Assembly: GCA_012517325.1 (NCBI GenBank)
Contig: JAAYVF010000009.1
Coordinates: 40,262-104,261 of the forward strand
Direction: 5' to 3'
DNA from: Myxococcales bacterium
GTDB lineage: Bacteria > Lernaellota > Lernaellaia > Lernaellales > Lernaellaceae
Length of the DNA stretch: 64,000 nucleotides
A program made the translations under genes and the position numbers. Below, piece after piece: positions 35,046 to 43,831 of this stretch (positions within the stretch are counted from its first letter, which is position 1; the number at the start of each line of letters is the position of its first letter). Below the pieces are notes generated by a model. It saw nothing but the letters and a program-made list of their open reading frames with translations, ran no database searches and had not been told where the DNA came from.

Positions 35046-35456
35046 GTGTATACGCCGCGCTACGACGAAAAAGCCAATGTCCTTTTTTTCGCCGAATCCA
35101 CCGATGGATCGAGTGAAATTCCCTTGGACGGGCAAGGTGTTTTCGTCTGCGGTTCGCTGCAAAATCCGCGGAAAATGACGAAATTACTGGGGCGCGAAGC
35201 GACGTTCGCGCCGGCGATCGTGTTCGGCTTCCGTCATGAAATTCTGGAGATCGATGGCTGTTCCATTCCCTTCATGCTGTCGTCTCCCGAAACGCCCGGT
35301 TGCGTGTTGACCGGGATTGCCTGGTTGGCGTTGTCCGGCGAGGAACTGGGCCGCATCGCGGAAATCGAACTGGCGGGCAACTTCCGCCGGAAGATATTAT
35401 TGACATCCCATCTCGGCAATAAAGAGTTACAAATAACCAGTTTTACTCGCCGATAG
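35046..35456 (+). CDS. Gamma-glutamylcyclotransferase (AIG2)-like protein
   Basis: 136 residues with a GTG start, preceded by GAGGTGAC. GVFVCGSLQNPRKMTKLLGR is the AIG2/GGCT opening (usual form YGTLR), IVFGFRHEILEIDG follows, and CVLTGIAWLALSGEELGRI matches the later strand with its catalytic-type Glu region. Members act on gamma-glutamyl peptides or are uncharacterised cyclotransferases. No operon partner; a small hairpin and a lipoprotein gene follow. Confidence 0.68.
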   Translation: MYTPRYDEKANVLFFAESTDGSSEIPLDGQGVFVCGSLQNPRKMTKLLGREATFAPAIVFGFRHEILEIDGCSIPFMLSSPETPGCVLTGIAWLALSGEELGRIAEIELAGNFRRKILLTSHLGNKELQITSFTRR

Positions 35457-35486
35457 AAATGTGATATACCCACTTTTTTTTCGGGG

Positions 35487-35505
35487 TAGAGCGCCTCCCG
35501 CTCTA
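35487..35505. terminator. Small 7-bp hairpin after the GGCT-like gene
   Basis: TAGAGCG and CGCTCTA flank a CCTCC loop. An 8-base T-run precedes it on the plus strand (an A-run after it on the minus), so it is only a weak terminator candidate for plus-strand transcription. Confidence 0.3.
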
Positions 35506-35543
35506 GGGGTTATCTTGTATTATTTTCCGTAGGGGTTTTGGTC

Positions 35544-37364
35544 ATGAAAATCCGGAACCTGGTTATCATACTATTGTTGTGTCTGGTGCTGTCCGTTCTT
35601 GCCGACGCTTGCGAGAACGGCAAGAACGACCAGGACAATGATGACGACGATGATTCCAACTCCGGCGACGATTCGGGTGACGGTACGAACGGCGATGACG
35701 GCGGCGCGTTCGAACTGGACGGCGTCTCGATCATCGGCCGGACGACGGACGCCGAAGGCTTTGTCGAGTTCACGGTGGACGGCCAGGGCACGCTTGGCTT
35801 GTACGTCCTGGACGAAGGCCAGACCGACCGGCTGTTGCCGGGAATCAAAGTGTATTTGATCACCAAGGACGGGCAGGCCGCGATCCTGGCGCTGGACGAG
35901 ACGGGCGTCTACCTGCCGTTTCTGGCCGACGTGGCGACGTTGGCGAACGTCGAGACGAAACGCGCTTCGACGATGATGGCCGGGGTGTTCAATCAGGAAT
36001 ACCTGTTGGGGTTGCCGCGCAATTTCGCCGCTTCGGTCAACGAGCCGATGGTGATCAGCGCGCGGATCGCGCCCGATCTGTTGCGCGTCCTGCTGATTTT
36101 CTTTTTCGAATCGGCGGGCACCGAAACCCTGGCGGGATTGGAAACCAAGGTCGGTTCCCTGGCGAATCAGGCGACGACCGCGAAAATCATTCAGCTCGCC
36201 CTGTTCACCGACCCGGAGACGGCCACCGCGGCGGTGCCGGTGACCTTGGCGGTTTACGATCGTTCGCATCCGGATTTCGCCAAGTTCCTGCCGACCCTCT
36301 ACCAGGGGAATTGCTATCCGACCGACAGCTCGTTCGAACTGTATACGAGCAACGATCCCCTGGCGAACAGTTCGCCGGCTTCCTTTTTCTTTGTGCTGGC
36401 CAAACCCAAGCAATTGCCAGACGTGTCCGGTAACGTCGATTTGCTCGTCGAGGTGCTCGATGCCGTGTCCGACGCGCCGATCGGCGGCGCCCGTTTGACG
36501 TTGTCGCCGGTCGGGCTGGTCGCCTACACCAATTCGGCGGGCCAGCACCCCTTCGCCGATCTGCCGCTTTGCGCCGGGCGGGAAGGGAGCGGCTTTTATC
36601 TGCGCATTTCGAAATTCGGTTACTACCCGGCGCAATTCGTGCTCGACGCCCTGACGCCGGAAGTTCTGAACACGGTGACTTTCCGCCTCAGCCCGATTAC
36701 GGCGGGCGAGGTCGAGCCGACCTGGATCAATATCCCGGCCGGCAGCTACTCGATGGGCTGCTCGCCGAACGACGAGTTGTGCGACGCCGACGAGTTTCCG
36801 GCGCACACCGTGCAACTGGCCGGATTTCAACTGACCGAAACCGAGATCACCCAGCAGCAGTACTCACAGGTCGTCGGCGCCAATCCTTCCTGGTACGCCG
36901 ATTGTCCCGACTGCCCCGTCGAATTCCTCACCTGGTCCGAGGCCAAGGCGTTTTGCGAAGCGGTGGGCGGCCGGCTGCCCACCGAGGCCGAGTGGGAATA
37001 CGCGGCGCGCGCCGGCGCTACGACCCGCTATTACTGCGGCGACGCCGCCGCCTGCCTGGATCAGGTCGCCTGGGATATCTTCAACGCCGGCAGCCGCACG
37101 CACCCGGCGAAACAAAAAGACGCCAATGCCTTCGGCCTGTTCGACATCCTGGGCAACGTCTGGGAATTCACCGCCGATTATTACGCGGCCGACTATTACC
37201 AGGGCAGCCCGGCGCAGAATCCGACCGGCCCGGCGAGCGGCCAGTATCGCGCCATGCGCGGCGGCAGTTGGTATTCCGGCGAGTCCAACGCGCGGGTCAG
37301 CAACCGCTTCGAGGGCGACACCGTCGGCCGGTACGCGAATTTCGGGTTCCGCTGCGCGAAATGA
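35544..37364 (+). CDS. Lipoprotein with acidic tether and C-terminal FGE-sulfatase-type domain
   Basis: 606 residues. The signal peptide ends SVLADAC (C23), followed by a tract of mainly Asp, Asn, Ser and Gly to about residue 52. Next comes a unique region of about 240 residues, then a carboxypeptidase-regulatory-like beta domain (VDLLVEVLDAVSDAPIGGAR). The final 220 residues or so are an FGE/SUMF-type domain: WINIPAGSYSMGCSPNDELC, LTETEITQQQYSQVVG, GRLPTEAEWEYAARAG, NVWEFTADYYA and FGFRCAK. FGE-like domains in lipoproteins are usually C-type-lectin-like binding or structural modules rather than sulfatase activators. A clean terminator follows. Confidence 0.85.
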   Translation: MKIRNLVIILLLCLVLSVLADACENGKNDQDNDDDDDSNSGDDSGDGTNGDDGGAFELDGVSIIGRTTDAEGFVEFTVDGQGTLGLYVLDEGQTDRLLPGIKVYLITKDGQAAILALDETGVYLPFLADVATLANVETKRASTMMAGVFNQEYLLGLPRNFAASVNEPMVISARIAPDLLRVLLIFFFESAGTETLAGLETKVGSLANQATTAKIIQLALFTDPETATAAVPVTLAVYDRSHPDFAKFLPTLYQGNCYPTDSSFELYTSNDPLANSSPASFFFVLAKPKQLPDVSGNVDLLVEVLDAVSDAPIGGARLTLSPVGLVAYTNSAGQHPFADLPLCAGREGSGFYLRISKFGYYPAQFVLDALTPEVLNTVTFRLSPITAGEVEPTWINIPAGSYSMGCSPNDELCDADEFPAHTVQLAGFQLTETEITQQQYSQVVGANPSWYADCPDCPVEFLTWSEAKAFCEAVGGRLPTEAEWEYAARAGATTRYYCGDAAACLDQVAWDIFNAGSRTHPAKQKDANAFGLFDILGNVWEFTADYYAADYYQGSPAQNPTGPASGQYRAMRGGSWYSGESNARVSNRFEGDTVGRYANFGFRCAK

Positions 37365-37366
37365 AA

Positions 37367-37390
37367 AGGGCGACCCCGTCGGGTCGCCCT
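37367..37390. terminator. Bidirectional hairpin terminator
   Basis: AGGGCGACCC, a CGTC loop and GGGTCGCCCT form a perfect 10-bp stem between the convergent stops at 37364 and 37423. A-rich and T-rich flanks are short on both sides. Confidence 0.65.
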
Positions 37391-37422
37391 GAAAATAAAC
37401 CGGAAACGAATCCGGGAAACAA

Positions 37423-39486
37423 TCAGGCCTTTTGGTCGGCTTTTTGCGCCTCACGCACCTTCTTTTCGACGGCCGCCGGCACGGGCGCGTACTTGAGCAG
37501 TTCCATCGAATAGTTGGCGCGGCCGCTCGACAGCGAGCGCAACGTCGTGGCGTAGCCGAACATTTCGGCCAGCGGCACGGTGCCGATCAGTTTTTGCGAG
37601 CCCTTGCGGTAGCGGCGCATGTTGGTGATGCGGCCGCGGCGCTGGCCCAGGTCGCCGGTCAGATCGCCGATGAAATCGTCGGGCGTGGCGATTTCGATTT
37701 TCATGATCGGCTCGAGCAGCACCGGCCCGCCGTTGGCGAACGCTTCCTTGAAGCCCATGATGCCCGCCATCTTGAAGGCCATGTCCGACGAATCCACCGG
37801 GTGAAACGAGCCTTCCTCGAGCACGACCCGCACGTCCACGACCGGCCAGCCGAGGCTTTTTTCCATCGCTTCCTGAATGCCGCGATCGACCGACGGAATG
37901 TATTCCTGCGGGATGACGCCGCCCTTGGTGTGATCCTCGAACACATAGCCGCCGTCGGGGTTGGGCTCGGCGCGGAAGATGATGTGCGCGAACTGGCCGC
38001 GGCCGCCGCTCTGCTTGACGTGCCGGTAGTTGACGCGCGATTCGCGGGTGATCGTCTGCCGGTAGGCGACCTTGGGCGCGCCGACCTGCGCCTCGACGTT
38101 GAAATCGGTCTTCAGGCGGTCGACGATGATCTGCAGGTGCAGTTCGCCCATGCCCGAAATGACCGTTTCCTTGGTCTCGTCGTCGTAACTGACCTTGAAG
38201 GACGGGTCCTCGAGCGCCAACTTGGCGAGCGACGCCGCCAGCTTTTCCATTTCCTTGACGCTCTTGGCGGAAGCGCTGACGGAAATGACCGTCGGCGGCA
38301 CCTGGATCGACTCGTAAACCAGCGGGTTGTCAGGGTCGCAGAGGGTGTCGCCGGTGATCGTCTGCTTCATGCCGACCAGGGCGACGATGTCGCCGGCCGA
38401 GGCCTCGTCGATTTCCAGGCGTTCGCGGGCGTGAATGCGCAACAAGCGGCCGACGCGCTCGGTGTGGCGGCGGCGGTGGTTGTATACCTTGTCGCCCGAG
38501 CGCAGGACGCCGGAATAAAGCCGGATAAAGGTTTGCTGTCCAACGAAGGGATCGTGGATGATCTTGAACGCCAGGGCCGAGAACGGGTCGGTCACCGTGG
38601 GCAGGCGCTTGTGCGTCTTGGCGGGGTCGCTGATGTCCGAACCGACCACCGCGCCCTTGTCCAGCGGCGAGGGCAGCAGTTTCACGACCGCGTCGAGCAT
38701 CGGGGTGATCCCCTTGTTCTTGTAGGCCGAACCGCAGAACACCGGCGTCAGCAAATCGCCCAGGACGCAACGGCGCGCGACGCGCCAGATCAGCTCGTTC
38801 GGGATTTCCTGGTCGTCGAGGTACAAACCCGCCAGCTCGTCGTCGAATTCGGCCAGCCGTTCGAGCAGTTTGATCCGTTCTTTCGCGGCGGCCTCGCGCA
38901 GATTTTCCGGAACGTCGGTGACGAGCTTTTTGTCTTCCTCGTACAGTACCGCCTTCATCTCGACCAGGTCGACGATGCCCTCGAATTCGGCGCCGGCGCC
39001 GATCGGCAGTTGAAAGGCGACGGCCTTGGCGTCGAGCATTTCGTCCATCATCGTCAGCACATTGGGAAAATCGGCGCCCTCGCGGTCCATTTTGTTGACG
39101 AAGGCGATGCGCGGCACCTTGTGGTGCTCGGCCTGGTTCCAGACGGTTTCCGATTGCGGTTCGACGCCCGAAACGGCGCAGAAAACGATGACCATGCCGT
39201 CCAGGACGCGCAGGGAACGCTCGACTTCCAGCGTGAAATCCACGTGGCCGGGGGTGTCGATCAGGTTGATCGTGTGGCCCTGCCACTTGCAGGTGATGGC
39301 TGCGGAGGCGATGGTGATGCCGCGTTCCTGCTCCTGCTTCATGAAGTCCATGGTGGCGCGGCCGTCGTGAACCTCGCCCATGCGTTTGGTCACGCCGGTG
39401 TAGAACAACACCCGCTCGGTGACGGTGGTTTTACCGGCATCGATGTGCGCGACGATGCCGATGTTGCGAACTTTGGTCAATGGCAT
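37423..39486 (-). CDS. fusA: Translation elongation factor G
   Basis: 687 residues; GGAGG lies before the ATG at 39486. All GTPase motifs are present: [29 protein letters not shown] and NKMD, followed by domains II-V with [16 protein letters not shown] and a C-terminal [15 protein letters not shown]. It catalyses ribosomal translocation with GTP. It is outside a str operon (no rpsL, rpsG or tuf nearby), so it may be a second EF-G of the stand-alone type; sequence alone does not settle this. It has its own promoter. Confidence 0.95.
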   Translation of the reverse strand: MPLTKVRNIGIVAHIDAGKTTVTERVLFYTGVTKRMGEVHDGRATMDFMKQEQERGITIASAAITCKWQGHTINLIDTPGHVDFTLEVERSLRVLDGMVIVFCAVSGVEPQSETVWNQAEHHKVPRIAFVNKMDREGADFPNVLTMMDEMLDAKAVAFQLPIGAGAEFEGIVDLVEMKAVLYEEDKKLVTDVPENLREAAAKERIKLLERLAEFDDELAGLYLDDQEIPNELIWRVARRCVLGDLLTPVFCGSAYKNKGITPMLDAVVKLLPSPLDKGAVVGSDISDPAKTHKRLPTVTDPFSALAFKIIHDPFVGQQTFIRLYSGVLRSGDKVYNHRRRHTERVGRLLRIHARERLEIDEASAGDIVALVGMKQTITGDTLCDPDNPLVYESIQVPPTVISVSASAKSVKEMEKLAASLAKLALEDPSFKVSYDDETKETVISGMGELHLQIIVDRLKTDFNVEAQVGAPKVAYRQTITRESRVNYRHVKQSGGRGQFAHIIFRAEPNPDGGYVFEDHTKGGVIPQEYIPSVDRGIQEAMEKSLGWPVVDVRVVLEEGSFHPVDSSDMAFKMAGIMGFKEAFANGGPVLLEPIMKIEIATPDDFIGDLTGDLGQRRGRITNMRRYRKGSQKLIGTVPLAEMFGYATTLRSLSSGRANYSMELLKYAPVPAAVEKKVREAQKADQKA

Positions 39487-39539
39487 AACAACCTCCAAAC
39501 CTCTTTTTTTTCTCCCCCGCCCGGGGCAAAGGAGCGCGG

Positions 39540-39568
39540 TTTATACACCAATGCGCCCCGGGTAGCAA
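39540..39568 (-). promoter_or_regulatory. Sigma70-type promoter for fusA
   Basis: On the minus strand TTGCTA (39568-39563), a 17-base spacer, then TATAAA (39545-39540). It gives a leader of about 45 bases before the ATG at 39486. Confidence 0.55.
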
Positions 39569-39712
39569 GGCGGGTGTATTCCGTTTGGGGCGAGGTTGCC
39601 ATACATCTGGCGCTCGAACGCAAAAACGTTGTCATCCTCGATTCATCGCGGTTGACCATCCGCCCGCCGGCTGGTTTAGTAGGAGACAAATTCAGGCGGA
39701 AAGGAACCCGCG

Positions 39713-40243
39713 ATGAAAAAACCGGTTGCCGGCGGCAGGCTTTGCCATCACCTCATTCCCTGGGGAAAGCTGGCCCTGACCCTGATTTGGGACCCCGAGC
39801 AATTTCCTTTGGCACGGGCGATTCTGCTGCCCGGCCCCGCGCAGAAGAAAGCCGCCCGTCAAACGGTCGCGGGCGATCCGCCGCCGGTGGCCGCGAAGAT
39901 TCGTGCCTATCTGGCGGGCGAGCGGCCGGATTTCACGCTGGACGATCTGGAACTGCGGCTGCTGGCGCCGTTCGAACTGGCGGTGACCCGCGCGACGTTC
40001 CGCATCCCGTACGGCGAGGTGCTTTCCTACGGCGAGTTGGCGCGAAAGGCGCGCCATCCGCAAGCCGCCCGCGCCGTCGGCCAGGTCATGGCCAACAACC
40101 GGTTTCCGCTGGTGGTGCCCTGCCACCGGGTGGTGCGTTCCGACGGCCACCTGGGCGGTTTCGGCGGCGGGCTGCCGATGAAACGGGAATTGCTGACCCT
40201 GGAAGGGTTGACCGTCGACCGCGACTATTTCATCCGGCGCTGA
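39713..40243 (+). CDS. ogt: Methylated-DNA--protein-cysteine methyltransferase
   Basis: 176 residues; AAAGGAACC precedes the ATG. The C-terminal domain has IPYGEVLSYGELARKA, ANNRFPLVVPCHRVV (acceptor C137) and LGGFGGGLPMKRELLTLEG, the complete alkyltransferase signature. The protein removes alkyl groups from O6-guanine or O4-thymine in a single suicide turnover. The N-terminal part is short and variable. No Ada transcription-factor domain is present. It is followed after 47 bases by the TIM-barrel/AmgK/MurU set. Confidence 0.93.
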   Translation: MKKPVAGGRLCHHLIPWGKLALTLIWDPEQFPLARAILLPGPAQKKAARQTVAGDPPPVAAKIRAYLAGERPDFTLDDLELRLLAPFELAVTRATFRIPYGEVLSYGELARKARHPQAARAVGQVMANNRFPLVVPCHRVVRSDGHLGGFGGGLPMKRELLTLEGLTVDRDYFIRR

Positions 40244-40290
40244 GCACGGCGCCCTTGCTTCCCGCGATTCAGGTTGTTACAAAACCTCGC

Positions 40291-41133
40291 ATGATTTCCG
40301 CGCTGAGCACCCATCTGTTCGTCTACAACCGCCTGCGGCGGCAACACCTCGCGTGGATCGCCGCGGCCGGCTTTCGTCGCCTCGAATTGTGGTGCGCCGA
40401 ACATCACTTCGACTTCACCGACCCGGCCGCCGTCGCCGATCTGCGCGCCGGACTGCGCGAGCACGGCCTGCGCGTCCAGACGATGCACCTGCCGTTCTAT
40501 CACGGCTTCGGAACGCCGGAATTCCGCTACATCGGGTTCACCCACCCGGAGATCGAAAATCGCGCCCTGATGGGCGAGAAAATGCGGGCGATCCTCGCGC
40601 TGTGCGAACCGCTCGACTGCCGATGCCTCGTGTTGCACCCCGTCAGCACGCCCCGGCCGGACGGCAGCCACATCCGCCGGCTCCGCGCGGCCCTCGATTG
40701 GTTCGTGCCGCAATGTCGCCGCCAGGGCGTGACGATCGCGCTGGAAAACATCATGCAACCCGAATCGCGCACCGAGATCCTAGCCGGGGTCTGCGACGAT
40801 TACAGCGGCCAGGTCGGCATCTGCCTGGATACCGGCCACGCGCACATCGACGGCGGCCTGATCTGGCAGATCCACAACGCCGGGCGGCACCTGATCGCGC
40901 TGCACGTCCACGGCAATCACGGCGCCACCGACGAGCATTTACTTCCGGGAAATGGTACAATCGACTGGCCGGCGGCCTTGTCCGCCCTGCGGATGCTGGC
41001 GCCGAACGCCCACTACTTCACCTATGAGTTGCTCGGTCCGAAAACCGAGACCGAAGAGACGGACGCGCATTTTCGCGCGTTGCTGGCCGCGGCCGCCGGG
41101 TTCGACGGGCGGTTACCGGGAGGACGTACATGA
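40291..41133 (+). CDS. Sugar phosphate isomerase/epimerase-like TIM barrel (AP endonuclease 2 family)
   Basis: 280 residues. The ATG at 40291 begins MISALSTHLFVYNRL. Motifs of the xylose-isomerase-like barrel: FRRLELWCAEHHFDF, VQTMHLPFYHGFG, LVLHPVSTP, IALENIM (metal Glu), GICLDTGHAHIDG (Asp and His) and ALHVHGNHGATDEHLLPGNG. A divalent-metal sugar isomerase or epimerase is likely, though an endonuclease IV relative cannot be excluded. Its stop overlaps the amgK start by 4 bases, tying it to amino-sugar or peptidoglycan-sugar metabolism. Confidence 0.82.
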   Translation: MISALSTHLFVYNRLRRQHLAWIAAAGFRRLELWCAEHHFDFTDPAAVADLRAGLREHGLRVQTMHLPFYHGFGTPEFRYIGFTHPEIENRALMGEKMRAILALCEPLDCRCLVLHPVSTPRPDGSHIRRLRAALDWFVPQCRRQGVTIALENIMQPESRTEILAGVCDDYSGQVGICLDTGHAHIDGGLIWQIHNAGRHLIALHVHGNHGATDEHLLPGNGTIDWPAALSALRMLAPNAHYFTYELLGPKTETEETDAHFRALLAAAAGFDGRLPGGRT

Positions 41134-42194
41134 CTTTGTCCGCGACCGAAAAGGCAACCCAGGCCGTCGCGCAGATGGAGAAAGCGCAGCCCTACGACCT
41201 GCTCGTCCATCGCATGGGCGGCGACGCCTCCGATCGCCGGTACTATCGCGTGACCTACGGCGCCTTCGGCATCCAAAAGACCGCGGTGATGATGGAACTG
41301 GCGGATGCGGGACCGTTCATCAAGTCCGAGGAAGTCACGCTGTACCACGACGAAAGCGGCGAGCTGCCGTTTCTCAATATTTATCGGTTTCTGACCGGCC
41401 TCGGCACGCCGGTGCCCAAGGTGCTTTTTCAGGACCGCGGCCTGGGTGTGCTGTTGCTGGAGGATCTGGGCGACACGCTGCTGGTGGAAATCGCCAAGGG
41501 CAACGACCGCGACCAGATCAAGTCGCTGTACCATCGCGCCATCGATCAACTCGTCTACCTGCAAATCCTGGGCACCAAGCGCCTCAACGAGGAATGCGTG
41601 GCTTGCCGGCAGGTTTATACCGCCGACCTGTTCATGTGGGAGTTCCACCACTTCGTCGAATACGGTATCGAAGCCCGCTTCGGCCCGCTGCCGGAAAAGG
41701 AAAAAAAGGATCTCGACCGCTTCTTCAAGCCGTTGACCGAACACCTGGCGCTGCTGCCCAACGTCTTCGTCCACCGCGATTATCACAGCCGCAACCTGAT
41801 GGTCGCGGGCAAGCGGCTGGTGATCATCGATTTCCAGGACGCCTTGCTGGGGCCGCAGACCTACGACCTGGCCTCGCTGTTGCGCGACAGCTACGTCGAT
41901 CTCGGCTGGAAGCTGGCCGACGATCTGGTGGAGTACTACCTGCACTCGTGGCGCGAGCGCGGCGGCTGGTCGCTGGACAAGCGGGTCTTTCTGGCCGATC
42001 TGTGGGCGACGGCGCTGCAGCGCAACCTCAAGGCGGCCGGCCGCTTCGTGTTCATCGAACGGGTCAAGCAAAAACCCGGTTACGAGGACTTGATTCCGCT
42101 GACGCTTTCGTATCTGCCGGGCTACGCCGAACGCGTGCCCGCCCTGGCCCCGCTGATCGACCGGTTGCGGCAACACGCTCCGGAAATCAAATGA
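41130..42194 (+). CDS. amgK: Anomeric MurNAc/GlcNAc kinase-type aminoglycoside phosphotransferase
   Basis: 354 residues, overlapping both neighbours by 4 bases. GGDASDRRYYRV and VLLLEDLGDTLL are typical of AmgK, and the APH catalytic loop is VFVHRDYHSRNLM followed by LVIIDFQDALLGPQTYDLAS. Known AmgK enzymes phosphorylate MurNAc or GlcNAc at C1, feeding MurU in a salvage bypass to UDP-MurNAc that avoids fosfomycin-sensitive MurA. The directly adjacent nucleotidyltransferase supports this role. Confidence 0.87.
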   Translation: MTLSATEKATQAVAQMEKAQPYDLLVHRMGGDASDRRYYRVTYGAFGIQKTAVMMELADAGPFIKSEEVTLYHDESGELPFLNIYRFLTGLGTPVPKVLFQDRGLGVLLLEDLGDTLLVEIAKGNDRDQIKSLYHRAIDQLVYLQILGTKRLNEECVACRQVYTADLFMWEFHHFVEYGIEARFGPLPEKEKKDLDRFFKPLTEHLALLPNVFVHRDYHSRNLMVAGKRLVIIDFQDALLGPQTYDLASLLRDSYVDLGWKLADDLVEYYLHSWRERGGWSLDKRVFLADLWATALQRNLKAAGRFVFIERVKQKPGYEDLIPLTLSYLPGYAERVPALAPLIDRLRQHAPEIK

Positions 42195-43156
42195 CCGTGT
42201 TGTCGGCGATGGTGCTGGCCGCCGGCTACGGCACGCGGCTGCGGCCCCTCACCGAGGAAATCGCCAAACCCGTCTGCCCCGTCGTCAACCGGCCGCTGCT
42301 CCACTTTCCGCTTTGGCGGCTGGCGCGGCTCGGCGTGACCGAGGTGGTGATCAACCGGCATCACCGGCCGGAATCGCTGGACCCTTTGCTGGCCGAGCCG
42401 CCGTTCGGCCTGCGCCTGCGGCCGGTCTTCGAGCCGGCGATCCTGGGCACCGGCGGCGGGCTGAAAAACGCGCGGCCGCTGCTCGAAAACGCCGAGACGA
42501 TCGTGCTGCTCAACGGCGACACGATCGGCGAGGCAGACCTGGCGCCCGCGTTGGAGCAACACCGGCGAAGCGGCGCGCTGGCCACCTTGTTGCTGCTCGA
42601 CGACGACCGCATCGCCATGTACGGCGCGGTCGAAACCGATGCGGCCGGAACCGTGCTCGACCTCGCCGATTTCACCCATCGCCGCGGCGAGCGACGCGGA
42701 TTTTTCACCGGCGCCCATCTCCTGTCGCCGGAAATTTTCAACTATCTGCCGTCCGCCGAGGTTTTTTGCATCGTGCGCCAGGTGTATCAGCCGTTGTTGG
42801 TTGCGAAACCGGGAAGTATCCGCGCCGTTTACGGCACGGGCCGGTTTTTCGACCTGGGCCGTCTGGAAGACTACCTGGCCGCCAACTGGTCGCTGCTGGA
42901 CAACCCGGGGTCGTTCGATTTTCTGCCCCGGCCGTCCGCCGCGGAAAATTTTCGGCCACCGGTGCTGAGGGGCGAGGGGGCACTTGTCGCCAGCGGCGCA
43001 TCCCTGGGGCCCTACGTCGTGCTCGGCGACGGGGCCCGGGTGGAAAGCGGTGTTTGCCTCGAGCGGACCGTCGTCTGGCCGGACGCCGTGGCGCGCGAAT
43101 CCGCCGCCGACGCGGTGATTACCCCGCGCCGCGTCGTTTCATTGCCGAAAGAATGA
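42191..43156 (+). CDS. murU: MurU-type sugar-1-phosphate nucleotidyltransferase
   Basis: 321 residues; its ATG overlaps the amgK stop (ATGA). The N-terminal pyrophosphorylase motif AMVLAAGYGTRLRPLTEEIA and the metal-binding LLNGDT are intact. FFTGAHLLSPEIF matches MurU and related enzymes. Unlike the roughly 225-residue Pseudomonas MurU, it has about 90 extra C-terminal residues with a left-handed-helix-like repeat (GASLGPYVVLGDGARVESGV). It would convert MurNAc-1-phosphate and UTP to UDP-MurNAc; a different sugar phosphate is possible because of the extension. Confidence 0.82.
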   Translation: MTVLSAMVLAAGYGTRLRPLTEEIAKPVCPVVNRPLLHFPLWRLARLGVTEVVINRHHRPESLDPLLAEPPFGLRLRPVFEPAILGTGGGLKNARPLLENAETIVLLNGDTIGEADLAPALEQHRRSGALATLLLLDDDRIAMYGAVETDAAGTVLDLADFTHRRGERRGFFTGAHLLSPEIFNYLPSAEVFCIVRQVYQPLLVAKPGSIRAVYGTGRFFDLGRLEDYLAANWSLLDNPGSFDFLPRPSAAENFRPPVLRGEGALVASGASLGPYVVLGDGARVESGVCLERTVVWPDAVARESAADAVITPRRVVSLPKE

Positions 43157-43183
43157 AGCGGCGTCCTTTTCCCGTCGTGTCGA

Positions 43184-43213
43184 TTGACGAAAATTCAACC
43201 GATTCGCTATGAT
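43184..43213 (+). promoter_or_regulatory. Sigma70-type promoter of the Mla-type operon
   Basis: TTGACG (43184-43189), an 18-base spacer and TATGAT (43208-43213), each one mismatch from consensus, 51 bases before the ATG at 43265. It separates the salvage genes from the lipid-transport operon. Confidence 0.65.
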
Positions 43214-43264
43214 CGGTTTCACGAACCAAAAAGAAATTCCGGACTCGCCCTCGGGAGGACATTC

Positions 43265-43828
43265 ATGCGGTCCATCTTGCGCCTGGTCGGAGTGCTTTTG
43301 TTCGCGTCGTGGCTGGTCGGCTGCAGCGCCAATCCGCCGCCCGCCGCCGGGACAGTCGATCAACCGGTCGGCGTGCCGGCGATCGAGACGGCGGCGGAAG
43401 GCACGCGTTTTGTCACGCCGACGTTGCCCTTCGGTTGGAACCGCCTCGACAAGGGCGACGCCAAGATCGCCTTCATCAACCAGATCCACGATCAGGTGAT
43501 CCTGGTGAACGTGGTTTACGCGCCCAACCGCAAGGCCAATCTGAAAACCCTGCGCAACCACTTGATTTTCGACATCACCGATCGCCGCTTCGTGGAACAC
43601 AAGAACATCGAGGTGGACGATCGCAAGGCGCTGTGGACGGTGGTCGAAGGGCGGCTCGACGGCGCCGCGGTCAAACTCGCCACGGCCGTGGTGCGCATCG
43701 ACGATTGGGTTTACGACCTGGCCTACATCGCCGTGCCGGACACCTTTGACGTCTGCCTGCCGGACTTCCAGAAATTCGTCGCCGCTTTCCATCAAAAACG
43801 CTACTACCAGGAAGAGAAGCAGGAGTGA
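43265..43828 (+). CDS. Small lipoprotein preceding the Mla-type genes
   Basis: 187 residues; GGGAGGAC precedes the ATG. The signal peptide ends LVGC (C20). The mature domain (about 45-180) reads FVTPTLPFGWNRLDKGDAKI then IAFINQIHDQVILVNVVY, and ends in a Lys/Glu-rich tail. No family recognised. It starts the operon, 3 bases before mlaE, so it may be a lineage-specific lipid-carrier or tether taking the place of MlaA, MlaB or MlaC, none of which is present here. Confidence 0.72.
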   Translation: MRSILRLVGVLLFASWLVGCSANPPPAAGTVDQPVGVPAIETAAEGTRFVTPTLPFGWNRLDKGDAKIAFINQIHDQVILVNVVYAPNRKANLKTLRNHLIFDITDRRFVEHKNIEVDDRKALWTVVEGRLDGAAVKLATAVVRIDDWVYDLAYIAVPDTFDVCLPDFQKFVAAFHQKRYYQEEKQE

Positions 43829-43831
43829 GCC

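Noticed and set aside
35544..37364. True formylglycine-generating enzyme activating the two sulfatase-fold proteins
   Set aside because: Those proteins have Thr at the target position, and FGE-type domains in acidic-tether lipoproteins are more often structural; the FGE catalytic Cys pair was not evident near the C-terminus.
37432..41133. 1233-codon plus-strand open frame opposite fusA, and similar long antisense frames opposite the VIT/vWA gene (1416-4091) and secA (51215-54613)
   Set aside because: They mirror strongly supported genes in high-GC DNA, where stop codons are rare on the opposite strand; their translations are low-complexity and match no family.
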